A DNA stretch of 36,548 nucleotides from Enterovibrio nigricans DSM 22720 (GCF_900167155.1 NZ_FUXU01000045.1:1-36548), one strand, 5' to 3'; numbered from the stretch's first letter, positions 24,429 through 33,953 are shown. Notes: generated by a model not told the origin, from the sequence alone. Made by a program: numbers and translations.

Positions 24429-27107
24429 TTACAGAGAAACTGCGCGACCTTCGCGTTGTTTGTCTGCGCTCAGCGCACGTACTTTTACGTGGCTCGCGTC
24501 TTCAATCGCAACTGGTGCAGCATAATCAGTCCAAGACTTACCGCCGTCTACAGAGTACTGCAGAGGCAGACCTGGCATGCTGATGTTCATGTGCAGGGTA
24601 CCTTGCTCCATGATCGCACCTGGTACTGGGATTCGGTACTGGATGCCAGCCGCGTCCAGTTTCGCCATTTCACGCTGACCCATTACGTTTGCAAAACGCG
24701 TCCAGTCTTGAAGCTGTGCGTCTTTGTCTACGTGAGTGGTTTGCTGGTTGAACTGCTTACCTGCTTGGTAATCCAGCTCCCAGTCAGCTTTGTGCCATGC
24801 ACGCTCAGCTGCTGCGATAACGCGTGGGAATACCATGTATTCGTACTGCTCGTCAGTACGTACAGTTTCACTCCACAACTGCGCAGACAGGCCGTAGAAG
24901 CCATCGTTATGGTCTACAGTACCTTTACCGCTGAAGCCATTACCGTCACGGTCAAGAGATGTTTCAGCGTTCTGAGGCAGGTTCTCTGGTGCAAAGCCGA
25001 ACATTTTGCGCGTATCGGTTGCACGCGTTGCCCAGTAGTAACCGCGTTCTTTAGGGTCAACTTCGTAAGGCATGTCCATGTACACGTAGTCTGGGTTAGA
25101 CACGATCATGTCGTAGCCTTTGGCTGCCCAGTCGTATGCAGACGCATCACCGCCCCAGTACAGAACGTCCCAGAAGTTTACACGGGTGTTCTTGGTATCG
25201 AATGCAGATGCATCTTTCGAGTACTTCAGGCCGTCCTGCCATGCTTGGAAGTTTTCGATGCCGTGTTCAGCAACCACACCACTTACTTTCTCAGCAAAGT
25301 AGCTTGGTAGGTGACCGAAGTCAGACACAACGCCTTCTTCAATCAGCTTTTGACACATTGGAGACTTAGCAAAAGGCTTGTCTTGCTGGCTCAGGTCGAT
25401 AGAACCTTTCCATGCAACTGGATCAGCCGCGTTGGTGTCTTGGAAACCTGCATTCAGCTTGATGTTCTTCGCTTCGTCACCACCGAAGTGCCAGGTGTTC
25501 AGTGGCATACCGGCTTCGTCATGCATCGCTTTCACTTCCGTGATCACTTTGCTTACGAAGTTCATTGATGAATCCATACAAGGGTTCACGAAGCTACGCT
25601 TGTCGTAGAACTGAACAGTCGTTACGTTTGACGTATCCATTGGATCCATCAGACGGAACTCTTCTGCTTTCGCCAGATCGCCTTGCTCTGCGTACTTCTT
25701 GTAACGTGCTTCCATTGAAACCACTGCTGCACGTGAGTGTGCTGGCATGTCGATTTCTGGGATCACTTCGATACCACGTGCTTTCGCGTGCTCAAGAATT
25801 TCGATGTAATCCGCTTTCGAGAAGAAGCCTGAACCGAAGTTGTCGCTATCTGGACCTGAACCCAGTTGTGGCAACAGACATGAAGTTTCAGACAGGTCGT
25901 GACAACGCTCCGCACCCACGTCAGTCAGCTCTGGCAGGCCAGGGATTTCCAAACGCCAACCTTCATCGTCAGTCAGGTGAAGGTGCAGTTTATTCAGCTT
26001 GTACGCCGCCATTTGGTCAACGGTACGCAGGATTGCTTCTTTTGAGTGGAAGTTACGTGCAACGTCAACCATTACACCACGGTATTGGAAGCGTGGTGCA
26101 TCTTCAATAGCAACCCAAGGCAGAACCTCTGCGTCACCTTTGCTCATTAGAGCCAGCATAGATTGCAGACCGTAGAACGCGCCTACGCTGTCGTAGCCCA
26201 GCACTTCAACACCAGCAGCGTTAATTGCCAGTTTGTAAGCACCAGAAACCGCTTCTTCGCCTTCAAACGCTTTGGCATCAACGTTGATGTTAAGTGCTAC
26301 GTCACCCTTAACGTTCACGTCCAGCAGCTCAGCACGCTCTTCAAACGCCGCCAGTTGCGCTGCATCCAGAGCGTTGTTAGTGATAGCGAAACCGCCAGCA
26401 ACATTTAGCTCACCGCGCATTTGACGCGCTTTCAGTGGCGTTGGAATGATTGCAGCTTCGATCGCACCTTCAGACAGTGCTTCTACATCGCTGTTTTTCG
26501 CAAAACGTGATGCCGCAGTCGCCAGGATGTTGTTGTCTTCTGGAACACGCTTGTATTCGTTACCTTCGATTTCTGACACGAATGCGTCTACGTTTTCAGT
26601 GTTCAGAGACTCGATAGCTTTTGGTGTTGCGTCGCCTGAAACAACATATGCACGTGGCATGAAGTCTGTTTCAAACAGCGTCCAGTATTCTTGAATTAGG
26701 GGGATTTCAATCGTTTCGCCAGCAGCAAAGCCTTTGAAAGACTCAGTTGGCGTCAGCACATACAGGTCACCAGTGATGTGCTCGATGGTGAAGTCTTTGT
26801 TCGCAACTTCTAGGATAACGCGGATGCTGTGCAGGTAGATTTTCCAATCGTTGCTTTCTACTGCATCGCCATCGTTCACCACGGTCATGGTGATTTCGTT
26901 ACAAGACGCCCATTCTGCGCCCATTTCCTGACACGCCATGCCTTCTTGCGCACCGTGGTTAGTCACGATGTCGTAGCTGATGTTCAGTTGAGAAGACAAT
27001 GCGTCAACAATGTGTTGTTGCTCTGAGCCTAACTGCAGAGTACCGCAACCAGTCAGGCCTGCAGCAATAGCCGCAGATACCATTCCAAGCTTAAATATTT
27101 GTTTCAT
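24429..27107 (-). CDS. chb: Chitobiase: outer-membrane lipoprotein beta-N-acetylhexosaminidase (GH20)
   Basis: It cleaves GlcNAc from chitobiose and longer chitin oligomers at the cell surface or in the periplasm. The 892-residue protein resembles Vibrio harveyi chitobiase (about 883 aa). It begins with a lipoprotein signal (lipobox LTGC, lipidated Cys21). An N-terminal carbohydrate-binding-like domain (about 30-190) is followed by a GH20b domain (about 215-330) and the TIM barrel (FQYRGVMVDVARNFHSKEAILRTVDQMAAYKLNKLHLHLTDDEGWRLEIPGLPELTDVGA). The catalytic pair Asp544-Glu545 is in WHFGGDEAKNIK. An Ig-like C-terminal domain ends the protein. It lies behind nagE, separated by a terminator, and feeds GlcNAc to the nag genes. 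NagC or chitin-sensor control is likely but no site is evident in the short gap. Confidence 0.95.
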   Translation of the reverse strand: MKQIFKLGMVSAAIAAGLTGCGTLQLGSEQQHIVDALSSQLNISYDIVTNHGAQEGMACQEMGAEWASCNEITMTVVNDGDAVESNDWKIYLHSIRVILEVANKDFTIEHITGDLYVLTPTESFKGFAAGETIEIPLIQEYWTLFETDFMPRAYVVSGDATPKAIESLNTENVDAFVSEIEGNEYKRVPEDNNILATAASRFAKNSDVEALSEGAIEAAIIPTPLKARQMRGELNVAGGFAITNNALDAAQLAAFEERAELLDVNVKGDVALNINVDAKAFEGEEAVSGAYKLAINAAGVEVLGYDSVGAFYGLQSMLALMSKGDAEVLPWVAIEDAPRFQYRGVMVDVARNFHSKEAILRTVDQMAAYKLNKLHLHLTDDEGWRLEIPGLPELTDVGAERCHDLSETSCLLPQLGSGPDSDNFGSGFFSKADYIEILEHAKARGIEVIPEIDMPAHSRAAVVSMEARYKKYAEQGDLAKAEEFRLMDPMDTSNVTTVQFYDKRSFVNPCMDSSMNFVSKVITEVKAMHDEAGMPLNTWHFGGDEAKNIKLNAGFQDTNAADPVAWKGSIDLSQQDKPFAKSPMCQKLIEEGVVSDFGHLPSYFAEKVSGVVAEHGIENFQAWQDGLKYSKDASAFDTKNTRVNFWDVLYWGGDASAYDWAAKGYDMIVSNPDYVYMDMPYEVDPKERGYYWATRATDTRKMFGFAPENLPQNAETSLDRDGNGFSGKGTVDHNDGFYGLSAQLWSETVRTDEQYEYMVFPRVIAAAERAWHKADWELDYQAGKQFNQQTTHVDKDAQLQDWTRFANVMGQREMAKLDAAGIQYRIPVPGAIMEQGTLHMNISMPGLPLQYSVDGGKSWTDYAAPVAIEDASHVKVRALSADKQREGRAVSL

Positions 27108-27141
27108 ATATATTTCCCTACGAATCCGGCCAAAAAAGGCC

Positions 27142-27172
27142 CAAAAAAAGCCGACCCCGTTAGAGGCCGGCT
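27142..27172 (-). terminator. nagE terminator
   Basis: A 10-bp stem between 27149-27158 and 27163-27172, with two G-U pairs on the minus-strand RNA, is followed by TTTTTTT. It separates nagE from chb, though read-through is possible because chb has only about 90 bp of upstream space. Confidence 0.8.
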
Positions 27173-27197
27173 GTATTGACTATTTAGTCAGTATTTA

Positions 27198-28694
27198 TTA
27201 AGGCAGTTGTACGTTAGACAAGTCTTCTGTCGTACCGACTTTTTTCATTTCGCCAGCAACGATTTCTGCCAGAGGGCCCAAGATAACTTGCAGGTTATTG
27301 GTGCCCAACTTAACAACGCCCATCGCACCCAGTGCTTTCAGCGTTTTCTCGTCGATTTGGCTGCCGTCTTTAACAGTCAGGCGCAGACGAGTAATACATG
27401 CATCGATGTTGGTCAGATTATCGTGACCGCCCAGTGCTTTCAGGTACTGACGTGCAAGGATGCCAGTTTCTTTAGAACCAGTTACGCCGCTTGCTGGTGC
27501 TTCGTCATCCAAATCTTCACGACCAGGCGTCGCCAGATTGAACTTAACGATCGCGGTACGGAATACAACGTAGTAGATACCGCCAAACGCCAGACCTTGA
27601 AGAATCAGCATGTACCAGTCTTTCGCCAGCGGGTTACGAGTAGACAGAACCATATCTACCAGACCTGCTGAGAAGCCGAAGCCCGCAATCCACTGCATAG
27701 ATGCTGCGATGTATACGGAGATACCTGTCAACAATGCGTGAAGAACGTATAGGCCAGGCGCCAAGAACATGAATGAGAATTCTAGAGGCTCGGTAACACC
27801 AGTGAAGAACGATGCGAAACCAGCTGCGATCATGATAGATGCAACTTTTTCTTTGTTCTCTGGCTTAGCAGTGTGGTAAATCGCTAGCGCAGCACCAGGC
27901 AAACCAAACATCATGATTGGGAAGAAGCCCGCTTGGTACATACCTGTTACACCAACAGTTGCAGTACCTTCAGCGATTGATTTCGCGCCACCCAGGAAGT
28001 TAGGGATGTCGTTGATACCCGCTACGTCAAACCAGAATACAGAGTTCAGAGCGTGATGCAGACCAACAGGGATCAGAAGACGGTTGAAGAACGCGTATAA
28101 ACCCGCACCCAGTTCACCCATACCTTGGATGCCTTCACCAAAGCTTACTAGACCGCCGTAAACTGTTGGCCAGATGTACATCAGTATGAAAGCAATGATG
28201 ATACCCGCGACAGAAGTCAGGATAGGAACCAGACGCTTACCAGAGAAGAACGACAATGCTTTGTGCAGTTCAACAGAAGAGAAACGGTTGTACAGCTCAG
28301 CAGAAACGATACCGACCAGGATACCTACGAATTGGTTGTTGATTCGGCCAAACGCTGCAGGAACAGAGCTTGGGTCAATACCTTGAATCTGCGCAACTGC
28401 ATTTGGTGCAAGCAACGTAGTAACAACCAAGAAACCAACGAAACCAGACAGTGCAGCGGCACCATCTTTATCTTTTGACATACCGTACGCAACACCCACC
28501 GCGAACAGTACAGACATATTGTCGATGATTGCAGCACCAGCTTGAATCAATAATGCTGCAAGTGCGCTGTTCGCACCCCAGCCATCCGGGTCAATCCAGT
28601 AACCGACACCCATAAGAATTGCAGCTGCAGGAAGCACGGCAACTGGTACCATTAGTGCTTTACCTACTTTTTGAAAGTAACCGAGAATATTCAC
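27198..28694 (-). CDS. nagE: PTS N-acetylglucosamine permease, IICB-type NagE
   Basis: It transports GlcNAc across the inner membrane and phosphorylates it to GlcNAc-6-P. Of 498 residues, roughly 1-380 form the EIIC domain (MNILGYFQKVGKALMVPVAVLPAAAILMGVGYWIDP, TGVTEPLEFSFMFLAPGLY). The EIIB domain has phospho-acceptor Cys433 in NIDACITRLRLTVKDG. E. coli NagE (648 aa) carries a C-terminal EIIA domain; this protein ends after IIB, so it must receive phosphate from a separate EIIA, probably Crr. Divergent from nagBAC with NagC-like and CRP sites between. Confidence 0.96.
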   Translation of the reverse strand: MNILGYFQKVGKALMVPVAVLPAAAILMGVGYWIDPDGWGANSALAALLIQAGAAIIDNMSVLFAVGVAYGMSKDKDGAAALSGFVGFLVVTTLLAPNAVAQIQGIDPSSVPAAFGRINNQFVGILVGIVSAELYNRFSSVELHKALSFFSGKRLVPILTSVAGIIIAFILMYIWPTVYGGLVSFGEGIQGMGELGAGLYAFFNRLLIPVGLHHALNSVFWFDVAGINDIPNFLGGAKSIAEGTATVGVTGMYQAGFFPIMMFGLPGAALAIYHTAKPENKEKVASIMIAAGFASFFTGVTEPLEFSFMFLAPGLYVLHALLTGISVYIAASMQWIAGFGFSAGLVDMVLSTRNPLAKDWYMLILQGLAFGGIYYVVFRTAIVKFNLATPGREDLDDEAPASGVTGSKETGILARQYLKALGGHDNLTNIDACITRLRLTVKDGSQIDEKTLKALGAMGVVKLGTNNLQVILGPLAEIVAGEMKKVGTTEDLSNVQLP

Positions 28695-28787
28695 CTTTGT
28701 TCCCCCTATGTGGTTATTTCTCAGAGTTGTTATGACAACATGGGATTTTTTTTACTATCCAATGTGAGTCAGTGGCAGTGTATTCCA

Positions 28788-28809
28788 TTAATTTCGCCCC
28801 GCAAATTAA
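28788..28809. promoter_or_regulatory. NagC-type operator, nagE-proximal
   Basis: A palindromic block, TTAATTTCGC then GCAAATTAA, resembles known NagC sites with AATTT and AAATT wings around a GC-rich centre. It overlaps the likely -35 area of a candidate nagE promoter (minus-strand TACACT at 28777-28782). Confidence 0.65.
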
Positions 28810-28821
28810 AACGAATGCAAT

Positions 28822-28837
28822 TGTGATTATTGTCACT
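28822..28837. promoter_or_regulatory. CRP site in the nagE-nagB control region
   Basis: TGTGA, 6 bp, TCACT: nine of ten positions match the TGTGA-N6-TCACA consensus. It lies between the two NagC-like palindromes, as in E. coli where one CRP site serves both directions. Confidence 0.75.
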
Positions 28838-28881
28838 CAAAACACCATGAGATCCAGTTTTTTGCTAGCACGCTCATAAAA

Positions 28882-28904
28882 CTTATTTTATGATGAAAAC
28901 TAAG
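28882..28904. promoter_or_regulatory. NagC-type operator, nagB-proximal
   Basis: An interrupted 23-bp palindrome with CTTA-TTTT and AAAA-TAAG wings around an ATGATG core. It covers TATGAT (28889-28894), a good -10 hexamer for nagB. Its centre is about 94.5 bp from the nagE-proximal operator. Confidence 0.65.
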
Positions 28905-28958
28905 ATGCCAATCGATTACGATTGAATCAGATTTTGAATTTACTATAGAGGTGTCCCT

Positions 28959-29759
28959 GTGAGACTTATCCCGCTACAAACTGCACATGAAGTAGGCCTT
29001 TGGTCAGCACGTTATATCGTTGATACAATTAACAAACTTGCACCAACGGAAGATCGCCCGTTTGTTCTGGGTCTGCCAACAGGTGGCACACCTCTGAACA
29101 CCTATAAGCAACTGATTCATCTTCATAAGCAAGGCGAAGTAAGCTTCAAACACGTTGTAACTTTCAACATGGATGAGTACTGCGGCATTCCTGCGGACCA
29201 CCCTGAGTCTTACCGCAGTTTCATGTTCAACAACTTCTTTAATCACATTGATATTCAAGAAGAAAATATCAACCTGTTGAACGGTAATGCCGAAGACCAC
29301 GTTGTAGAATGCAAACGCTACGAAGACAAAATCAAGTCATACGGTAAAATCAACCTGTTCATGGGTGGTATTGGTAACGATGGTCACATTGCATTCAACG
29401 AGCCAGCGTCTTCTCTGTCTTCTCGCACTCGTATCAAAACACTGACTGAAGATACTCGCATTGCAAACTCTCGTTTCTTTGACAATGACATCAACCAAGT
29501 ACCAAAGCATGCATTGACCATCGGTGTTGGTACACTATTGGATGCGGAAGAAGTGATGATTCTGATCACTGGCCACAACAAAGCATTGGCTCTGCAAGCA
29601 GCGGTTGAAGGTTCAGTCAACCACCTGTGGACTGTTTCAGCTCTTCAGCTTCACCCTAAAGCACTGATGATTTGTGATGATCCGTCAACAGCTGAGCTAA
29701 AAGTGAAGACTGTTAAGTACTTCCAAGAGCTAGAAGCTCAAAACATTAATAACCTGTAA
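28959..29759 (+). CDS. nagB: Glucosamine-6-phosphate deaminase
   Basis: It converts glucosamine-6-P to fructose-6-P and ammonia. The 266 residues equal E. coli NagB, with near-identical blocks: [64 protein letters not shown] (catalytic Asp and His) and [18 protein letters not shown]. The start codon is GTG, preceded by GAGGTG about 6 nt upstream; the residues MRLIPL match the family. First gene of nagBAC, with nagA 15 bp behind. Confidence 0.98.
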   Translation: MRLIPLQTAHEVGLWSARYIVDTINKLAPTEDRPFVLGLPTGGTPLNTYKQLIHLHKQGEVSFKHVVTFNMDEYCGIPADHPESYRSFMFNNFFNHIDIQEENINLLNGNAEDHVVECKRYEDKIKSYGKINLFMGGIGNDGHIAFNEPASSLSSRTRIKTLTEDTRIANSRFFDNDINQVPKHALTIGVGTLLDAEEVMILITGHNKALALQAAVEGSVNHLWTVSALQLHPKALMICDDPSTAELKVKTVKYFQELEAQNINNL

Positions 29760-29774
29760 GGTAAGGAAGTCTTC

Positions 29775-30911
29775 ATGTACGCACTGATTAACTGCCGTAT
29801 TTTTACTGGTAGCGAAGTGCTGGACAATCATGCTGTCGTCATCGACGGCAGTTTGATCCAGAGCATTTGCCAAGAAAAAGATTTGCCAGAAGGCATTGAG
29901 ACCCGTTCTCTGGACGGTGCATACCTCACTCCTGGTTTCATCGACCTGCAGCTTAACGGCTGTGGCGGTGTGATGTTTAACGACCAAGTGACAGCGGATA
30001 CTATTCGCACCATGCACTTGGCGAACTTGAAATCCGGCTGTACTAGCTTCCTGCCAACGCTGATCACTTCTTCTGATGAAGACATGAAAGCGTCAGTGAA
30101 CGCAATCCGCGATTACCAAGAGCAATACCAGAATGAAGCATTGGGTTTGCACCTTGAAGGTCCATACCTGAACGTTGCTAAAAAAGGTATTCACAGCGTT
30201 GATTACATCCGTCGTTCAGATGATGCGATGATTGACTTCATGGCAGCTAACGCAGATGTCATTACCAAAGTCACTTTGGCACCAGAACTAACGCCTGAAG
30301 CGCATATTCGCCAACTGGCTGACGCAGGTATCGTTGTTTCTGCGGGTCACACTAATGCAAGTTATGTAGAAGCACGTGAAGGCTTCAAAGCGGGTATTAC
30401 TTTCTCCACTCACCTGTTCAACGCAATGACCCCTATCGCTGGTCGTGAACCAGGTATGGTAGGCGCAATCTACGATACGCCAGAAGTGTACACCGGTGTT
30501 ATCGCCGACGGATTCCACGTTGATTATGCAAACATTCGCATTGCTCACAAACTGAAAGGTGAAAAGCTGGTTCTGGTTACAGATGCAGCAGCCCCTGCAG
30601 GAGCCGACATGGATCACTTTATTTTTGTTGGTAAGAAAGTATATTACCGTGATGGTAAGTGTGTTGATGAAAATGGCACGCTTGGCGGTTCGGCATTGAC
30701 CATGATTGAAGCAGTACAGAACTCTGTCGAACATGTAGGTATCGCTTTGGATGAAGCGGTTCGCATGGCAACACTGTACCCTGCATGTGCTATCGGTATG
30801 GATAACAAGCTTGGCCGTATCAAAAATGGATATGTAGCTAACTTGGCTGTGTTTGACCGTGATTTCAATGTCAAAGCGACGATCGTTAACGGCGAATACA
30901 CATTGAATTAG
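29775..30911 (+). CDS. nagA: N-acetylglucosamine-6-phosphate deacetylase
   Basis: It removes acetate from GlcNAc-6-P, giving glucosamine-6-P for NagB and lowering the NagC inducer. The 378-residue amidohydrolase (E. coli 382) shows [17 protein letters not shown], the metal-ligand Glu in LHLEGPYLN, His in SAGHTNASY and [10 protein letters not shown], and the catalytic Asp in [17 protein letters not shown] precedes the ATG. Second gene of nagBAC; nagC follows after 7 bp. Confidence 0.97.
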   Translation: MYALINCRIFTGSEVLDNHAVVIDGSLIQSICQEKDLPEGIETRSLDGAYLTPGFIDLQLNGCGGVMFNDQVTADTIRTMHLANLKSGCTSFLPTLITSSDEDMKASVNAIRDYQEQYQNEALGLHLEGPYLNVAKKGIHSVDYIRRSDDAMIDFMAANADVITKVTLAPELTPEAHIRQLADAGIVVSAGHTNASYVEAREGFKAGITFSTHLFNAMTPIAGREPGMVGAIYDTPEVYTGVIADGFHVDYANIRIAHKLKGEKLVLVTDAAAPAGADMDHFIFVGKKVYYRDGKCVDENGTLGGSALTMIEAVQNSVEHVGIALDEAVRMATLYPACAIGMDNKLGRIKNGYVANLAVFDRDFNVKATIVNGEYTLN

Positions 30912-30918
30912 GACATTT

Positions 30919-32133
30919 ATGACTGGCGGACAAATCGGTAACGTAGATCTGGTTAAACAGCTGAACGGTGCCGCCGTTTATAGACTCATCGACCAGCAAG
31001 GTCCGATTTCACGAATACAAATTGCTGATGTAAGCAGTCTTGCTCCAGCAAGCGTGACCAAAATCACCCGCCAGTTGCTTGAGCGCGGCCTTATCAAAGA
31101 GGTCGCGCAACAAGCGTCCACCGGAGGTCGACGAGCCATCTCGTTGACCACCGAGTGCGCACCATTCCACTCCCTCGCAGTTAGACTTGGTCGTGAGCGA
31201 ATTGAATTAGCCCTCTTCGACTTGTCTGGAAAGCCATTGGCAGTCCATGAAGAATCTTTCCACTACCCAAGCCAAGAAGCGCTGATTGAAGGGCTGCTAC
31301 ACCACTTACACAGCTTTCTAGCAGCGAAACAAGATATCCTTAAAGAACTGATCGCGGTTTCAATCTCTCTGCCTGGATTGGTGGATGCAGAAACGGGCAT
31401 CGTTGAATACATGCCACATATTTCGATTGATAAATTACCGTTAAGTGACTTAATTCGCGACGAGTTTGGTGTGCAGTGTTTTATCGGAAATGATACTCGT
31501 GGTCAGGCTCTCGCAGAACATTATTTCGGGGTGAGTAAAAATTACTACGATACGCTTCTCGTCAGTGTTCACAACGGTGCAGGCGCGGGGATCATCGTCA
31601 ATGGTCAAGTATTTTTAGGGTATAACCGCAACGTCGGCGAGATCGGCCATATCCAAATCGACCCACTGGGTAAGAAGTGTCAATGTGGGAATTTTGGTTG
31701 TTTAGAAACCGTCGCGTCAAACCCGGCAATCATTGAACACGCCCAGCAATTGCTCGCTCAGGGTCATGAAAGCATGTTGCAAGGTAAGCTCGAACTTGAT
31801 GTATCCGATATCTGCCGCGCAGCAGTGGCAGGCGACGAATTGGCTCGCCAAGTGCTGGTAAAAGTCGGAAACCACCTAGGAAAAGCAATTGCGATGACAA
31901 TTAACCTGTTTAACCCGCAACAAGTCGTTATTTCTGGGGAAATTACTGAAGCACAAAGTGTCGTATTCCCAGCCATTCAACGTTGTGTAGAAAACCAATC
32001 TTTACGCACTTTCCATCAAAATCTACCTATCGTTGCCGCAGGTTTATCTTCGACACCAACCCTTGGCGCCTTTGCTTTGGTGAAGCGTGCAATGCTTAAT
32101 GGCGCGCTACTTCAAAAGCTTTTAGAAGATTAG
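30919..32133 (+). CDS. nagC: NagC, ROK-family GlcNAc repressor
   Basis: A repressor of nag and related amino-sugar/chitin genes, released by GlcNAc-6-P. The 404-residue protein has an N-terminal winged helix (GPISRIQIADVSSLAPASVTKITRQLLERGLIKEV) followed by a ROK sugar-kinase-like domain. This shows the zinc motif CQCGNFGCLE, the NDTRGQALAEHYFG segment and VGEIGHIQIDP. It ends the nagBAC operon and so controls its own level. Likely binding sites are the two palindromes upstream of nagB. Confidence 0.96.
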   Translation: MTGGQIGNVDLVKQLNGAAVYRLIDQQGPISRIQIADVSSLAPASVTKITRQLLERGLIKEVAQQASTGGRRAISLTTECAPFHSLAVRLGRERIELALFDLSGKPLAVHEESFHYPSQEALIEGLLHHLHSFLAAKQDILKELIAVSISLPGLVDAETGIVEYMPHISIDKLPLSDLIRDEFGVQCFIGNDTRGQALAEHYFGVSKNYYDTLLVSVHNGAGAGIIVNGQVFLGYNRNVGEIGHIQIDPLGKKCQCGNFGCLETVASNPAIIEHAQQLLAQGHESMLQGKLELDVSDICRAAVAGDELARQVLVKVGNHLGKAIAMTINLFNPQQVVISGEITEAQSVVFPAIQRCVENQSLRTFHQNLPIVAAGLSSTPTLGAFALVKRAMLNGALLQKLLED

Positions 32134-32161
32134 TTTTTCAAATCTTCGTAACATCTCGTTT

Positions 32162-32199
32162 CAAAGGCGGCACTGGTTAAAGGTGCCGCCTTTGTTTTA
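32162..32199 (+). terminator. nagBAC terminator
   Basis: Perfect 12-bp arms (CAAAGGCGGCAC / GTGCCGCCTTTG) around a 9-nt loop, followed by TTTTAT. A strong stem after the nagC stop. Confidence 0.88.
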
Positions 32200-32285
32200 T
32201 CATACAGTTACAAAACTCTTTTAATTCTGTTGGTTAGCTTATTCACATCTGACTAACTCAATCATTCAGGACGAATCACGTATTT

Positions 32286-33854
32286 ATGGATCTCGTTATT
32301 ATTGCCGTCGCCTTTCTCAGCGGCTTTCTTATGCTACGTTGCCACATGCCGCCACTGGTTGGCTTCTTAATCGCAGGCTTTGCACTTCATGCAGCAGGTT
32401 TTACCTCAACACCGATCATTCAATCACTTGCTGATCTTGGTGTAACGCTTCTTCTGTTTACCATTGGCTTAAAACTCGATGTAAGGTCGTTGCTTAACAA
32501 AGAAATCTGGTTTGGTGCGTCTTTACACAATGCGATGACTACAGCTCTGTTTTCGCTCTGTCTCATCGGATTTAAAACCGTTGGCATTTCCGCTTTCCAA
32601 GATCTTGCCATTAACGAATTGGTACTCTTCGCTTTTGCCTTGTCATTTTCGAGTACTGTTTTTGCTATCAAAGCACTGCAAGAAAAAGGCGAGATGAACG
32701 CCACCTATGGCACATTGGCTATTGGCGTTCTCATTATGCAGGACATTTTTGCCGTTGTGTTTTTAACCATAGCTTCTGGTAAAACGCCAGGGGTTGAAGC
32801 ACTTGTCTTATTTGGCCTTCCCTTTCTCCGCCCTTTATTATTCCGTTTTCTCGACAAAGCAGGGCATGGTGAGGTACTGGTTCTTTTCGGTATCTTCCTC
32901 GCTTTAGTGTTAGGTGCTGGCCTGTTTGATGCAGTTGGTATGAAGGCTGACCTAGGCGCGTTAATTGTAGGTATGTTAATGGCCGGGCACCCCCGCGCGT
33001 CTGAAATGGCAAAGTCACTCTTTAACGTAAAGGAGCTGTTTTTAGTCTGCTTTTTTCTCAACATCGGCCTTTCAGAACAACCCACGATGCAAGGCTTAAT
33101 GATTGCACTGCTATTAATGTTGCTTTTACCGCTTAAAGGTTTGCTGTATTACCTCATCTTTAACGGGTTCAGGTTTCGGATCCGTACCTCTTTATTTGCT
33201 ACGTTGACCCTGTTTAACTACAGCGAATTTGGTCTCATCGTCGGTGGTATTGCTTATCAACTCGGTATGCTGCCAGGCAGCATACTTGTTGCTATCGCCA
33301 TTGCCGTATCACTTTCCTTCATGATTTCTGCACCGCTGAACACGTTTAGCCATCGTATTTATTCATCTATAGCCCAGCATTTGCACGACCCTACCCCGGA
33401 GAACATTCACCAAAATGACCAATTAATTGACCTAGGAAAAGCCAACGTAGTGATTCTCGGTATGGGTCGCATCGGTAGCGGCGCATATGATGAGATGAAC
33501 GAAGCCTACCCGAAAGGAGTCTTAGGTATCGAAGCCCGAGAAGACTCTGTCGATAAACATGTTGGTGAGGGGCGAAGGGTCATTCATGGAGATGCAACGG
33601 ACCCAGATTTTTGGTCAAGAGTCACGTCTTCTAAGCACATTGAATTGATTCTGCTTGCAATGCCGAACAGTCAGGCTAACACCATTGCTATGGAGCAAAT
33701 TCAACAGCTTGGATTTAAAGGTAAGGTTGCAGCTATAGCCCGATATGCCGATGAGTTAGAACAACTGCAAGAACTTGGTGTAGACGCAGCATTCAACATC
33801 TATAGAGAAGCAGGCTCAGGTTTTGCGCGTCACGTGAAAGAGCAACTGCTGTGA
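32286..33854 (+). CDS. CPA2-family cation/proton antiporter with TrkA-N domain (Kef-like)
   Basis: The 522-residue protein has about 12 hydrophobic helices in residues 1-360 forming a Na+/H+ exchanger domain (FALSFSSTVFAIKALQEKGE, GMKADLGALIVGMLMAGHPRASEMA). A cytoplasmic Rossmann domain follows (ANVVILGMGRIGSGAYDEM, GIEAREDSVDKHV, VIHGDATDPDFW), typical of NAD-binding TrkA-N regulators. It is shorter than E. coli KefB/KefC (about 600-620 aa) and may be closer to YbaL-type proteins. It probably exchanges K+ or Na+ for H+, but ion specificity cannot be read here. The ribosome site is weak: AGGA lies about 13 nt ahead. It is transcribed alone between the nag operon and asnB. Confidence 0.85.
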   Translation: MDLVIIAVAFLSGFLMLRCHMPPLVGFLIAGFALHAAGFTSTPIIQSLADLGVTLLLFTIGLKLDVRSLLNKEIWFGASLHNAMTTALFSLCLIGFKTVGISAFQDLAINELVLFAFALSFSSTVFAIKALQEKGEMNATYGTLAIGVLIMQDIFAVVFLTIASGKTPGVEALVLFGLPFLRPLLFRFLDKAGHGEVLVLFGIFLALVLGAGLFDAVGMKADLGALIVGMLMAGHPRASEMAKSLFNVKELFLVCFFLNIGLSEQPTMQGLMIALLLMLLLPLKGLLYYLIFNGFRFRIRTSLFATLTLFNYSEFGLIVGGIAYQLGMLPGSILVAIAIAVSLSFMISAPLNTFSHRIYSSIAQHLHDPTPENIHQNDQLIDLGKANVVILGMGRIGSGAYDEMNEAYPKGVLGIEAREDSVDKHVGEGRRVIHGDATDPDFWSRVTSSKHIELILLAMPNSQANTIAMEQIQQLGFKGKVAAIARYADELEQLQELGVDAAFNIYREAGSGFARHVKEQLL

Positions 33855-33917
33855 AAAATGCTACGGCCACGAACTAAACGGATCGCAAAAGTGGCTACTT
33901 CGCCATCCGGCATTAAT

Positions 33918-33953
33918 TTTCATTCACCAAATGTAATCATTTGGTGAATGAAA
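33918..33953. other. 16-bp-arm perfect inverted repeat upstream of asnB
   Basis: TTTCATTCACCAAATG (33918-33933) is the exact reverse complement of 33938-33953, separated by TAAT. Neither strand has a T-run after it, so it does not look like an ordinary terminator. It lies 64 bp after the antiporter gene and 133 bp before asnB. It may be a transcript-end hairpin, an operator or a mobile palindromic element. Confidence 0.6.

Noticed and set aside
24417-25310. 297-codon frame antisense to chitobiase
   Set aside because: It lies wholly opposite a well-conserved GH20 gene, has low-complexity Val/Cys/Phe composition and no recognisable domain. It is a shadow of codon bias.
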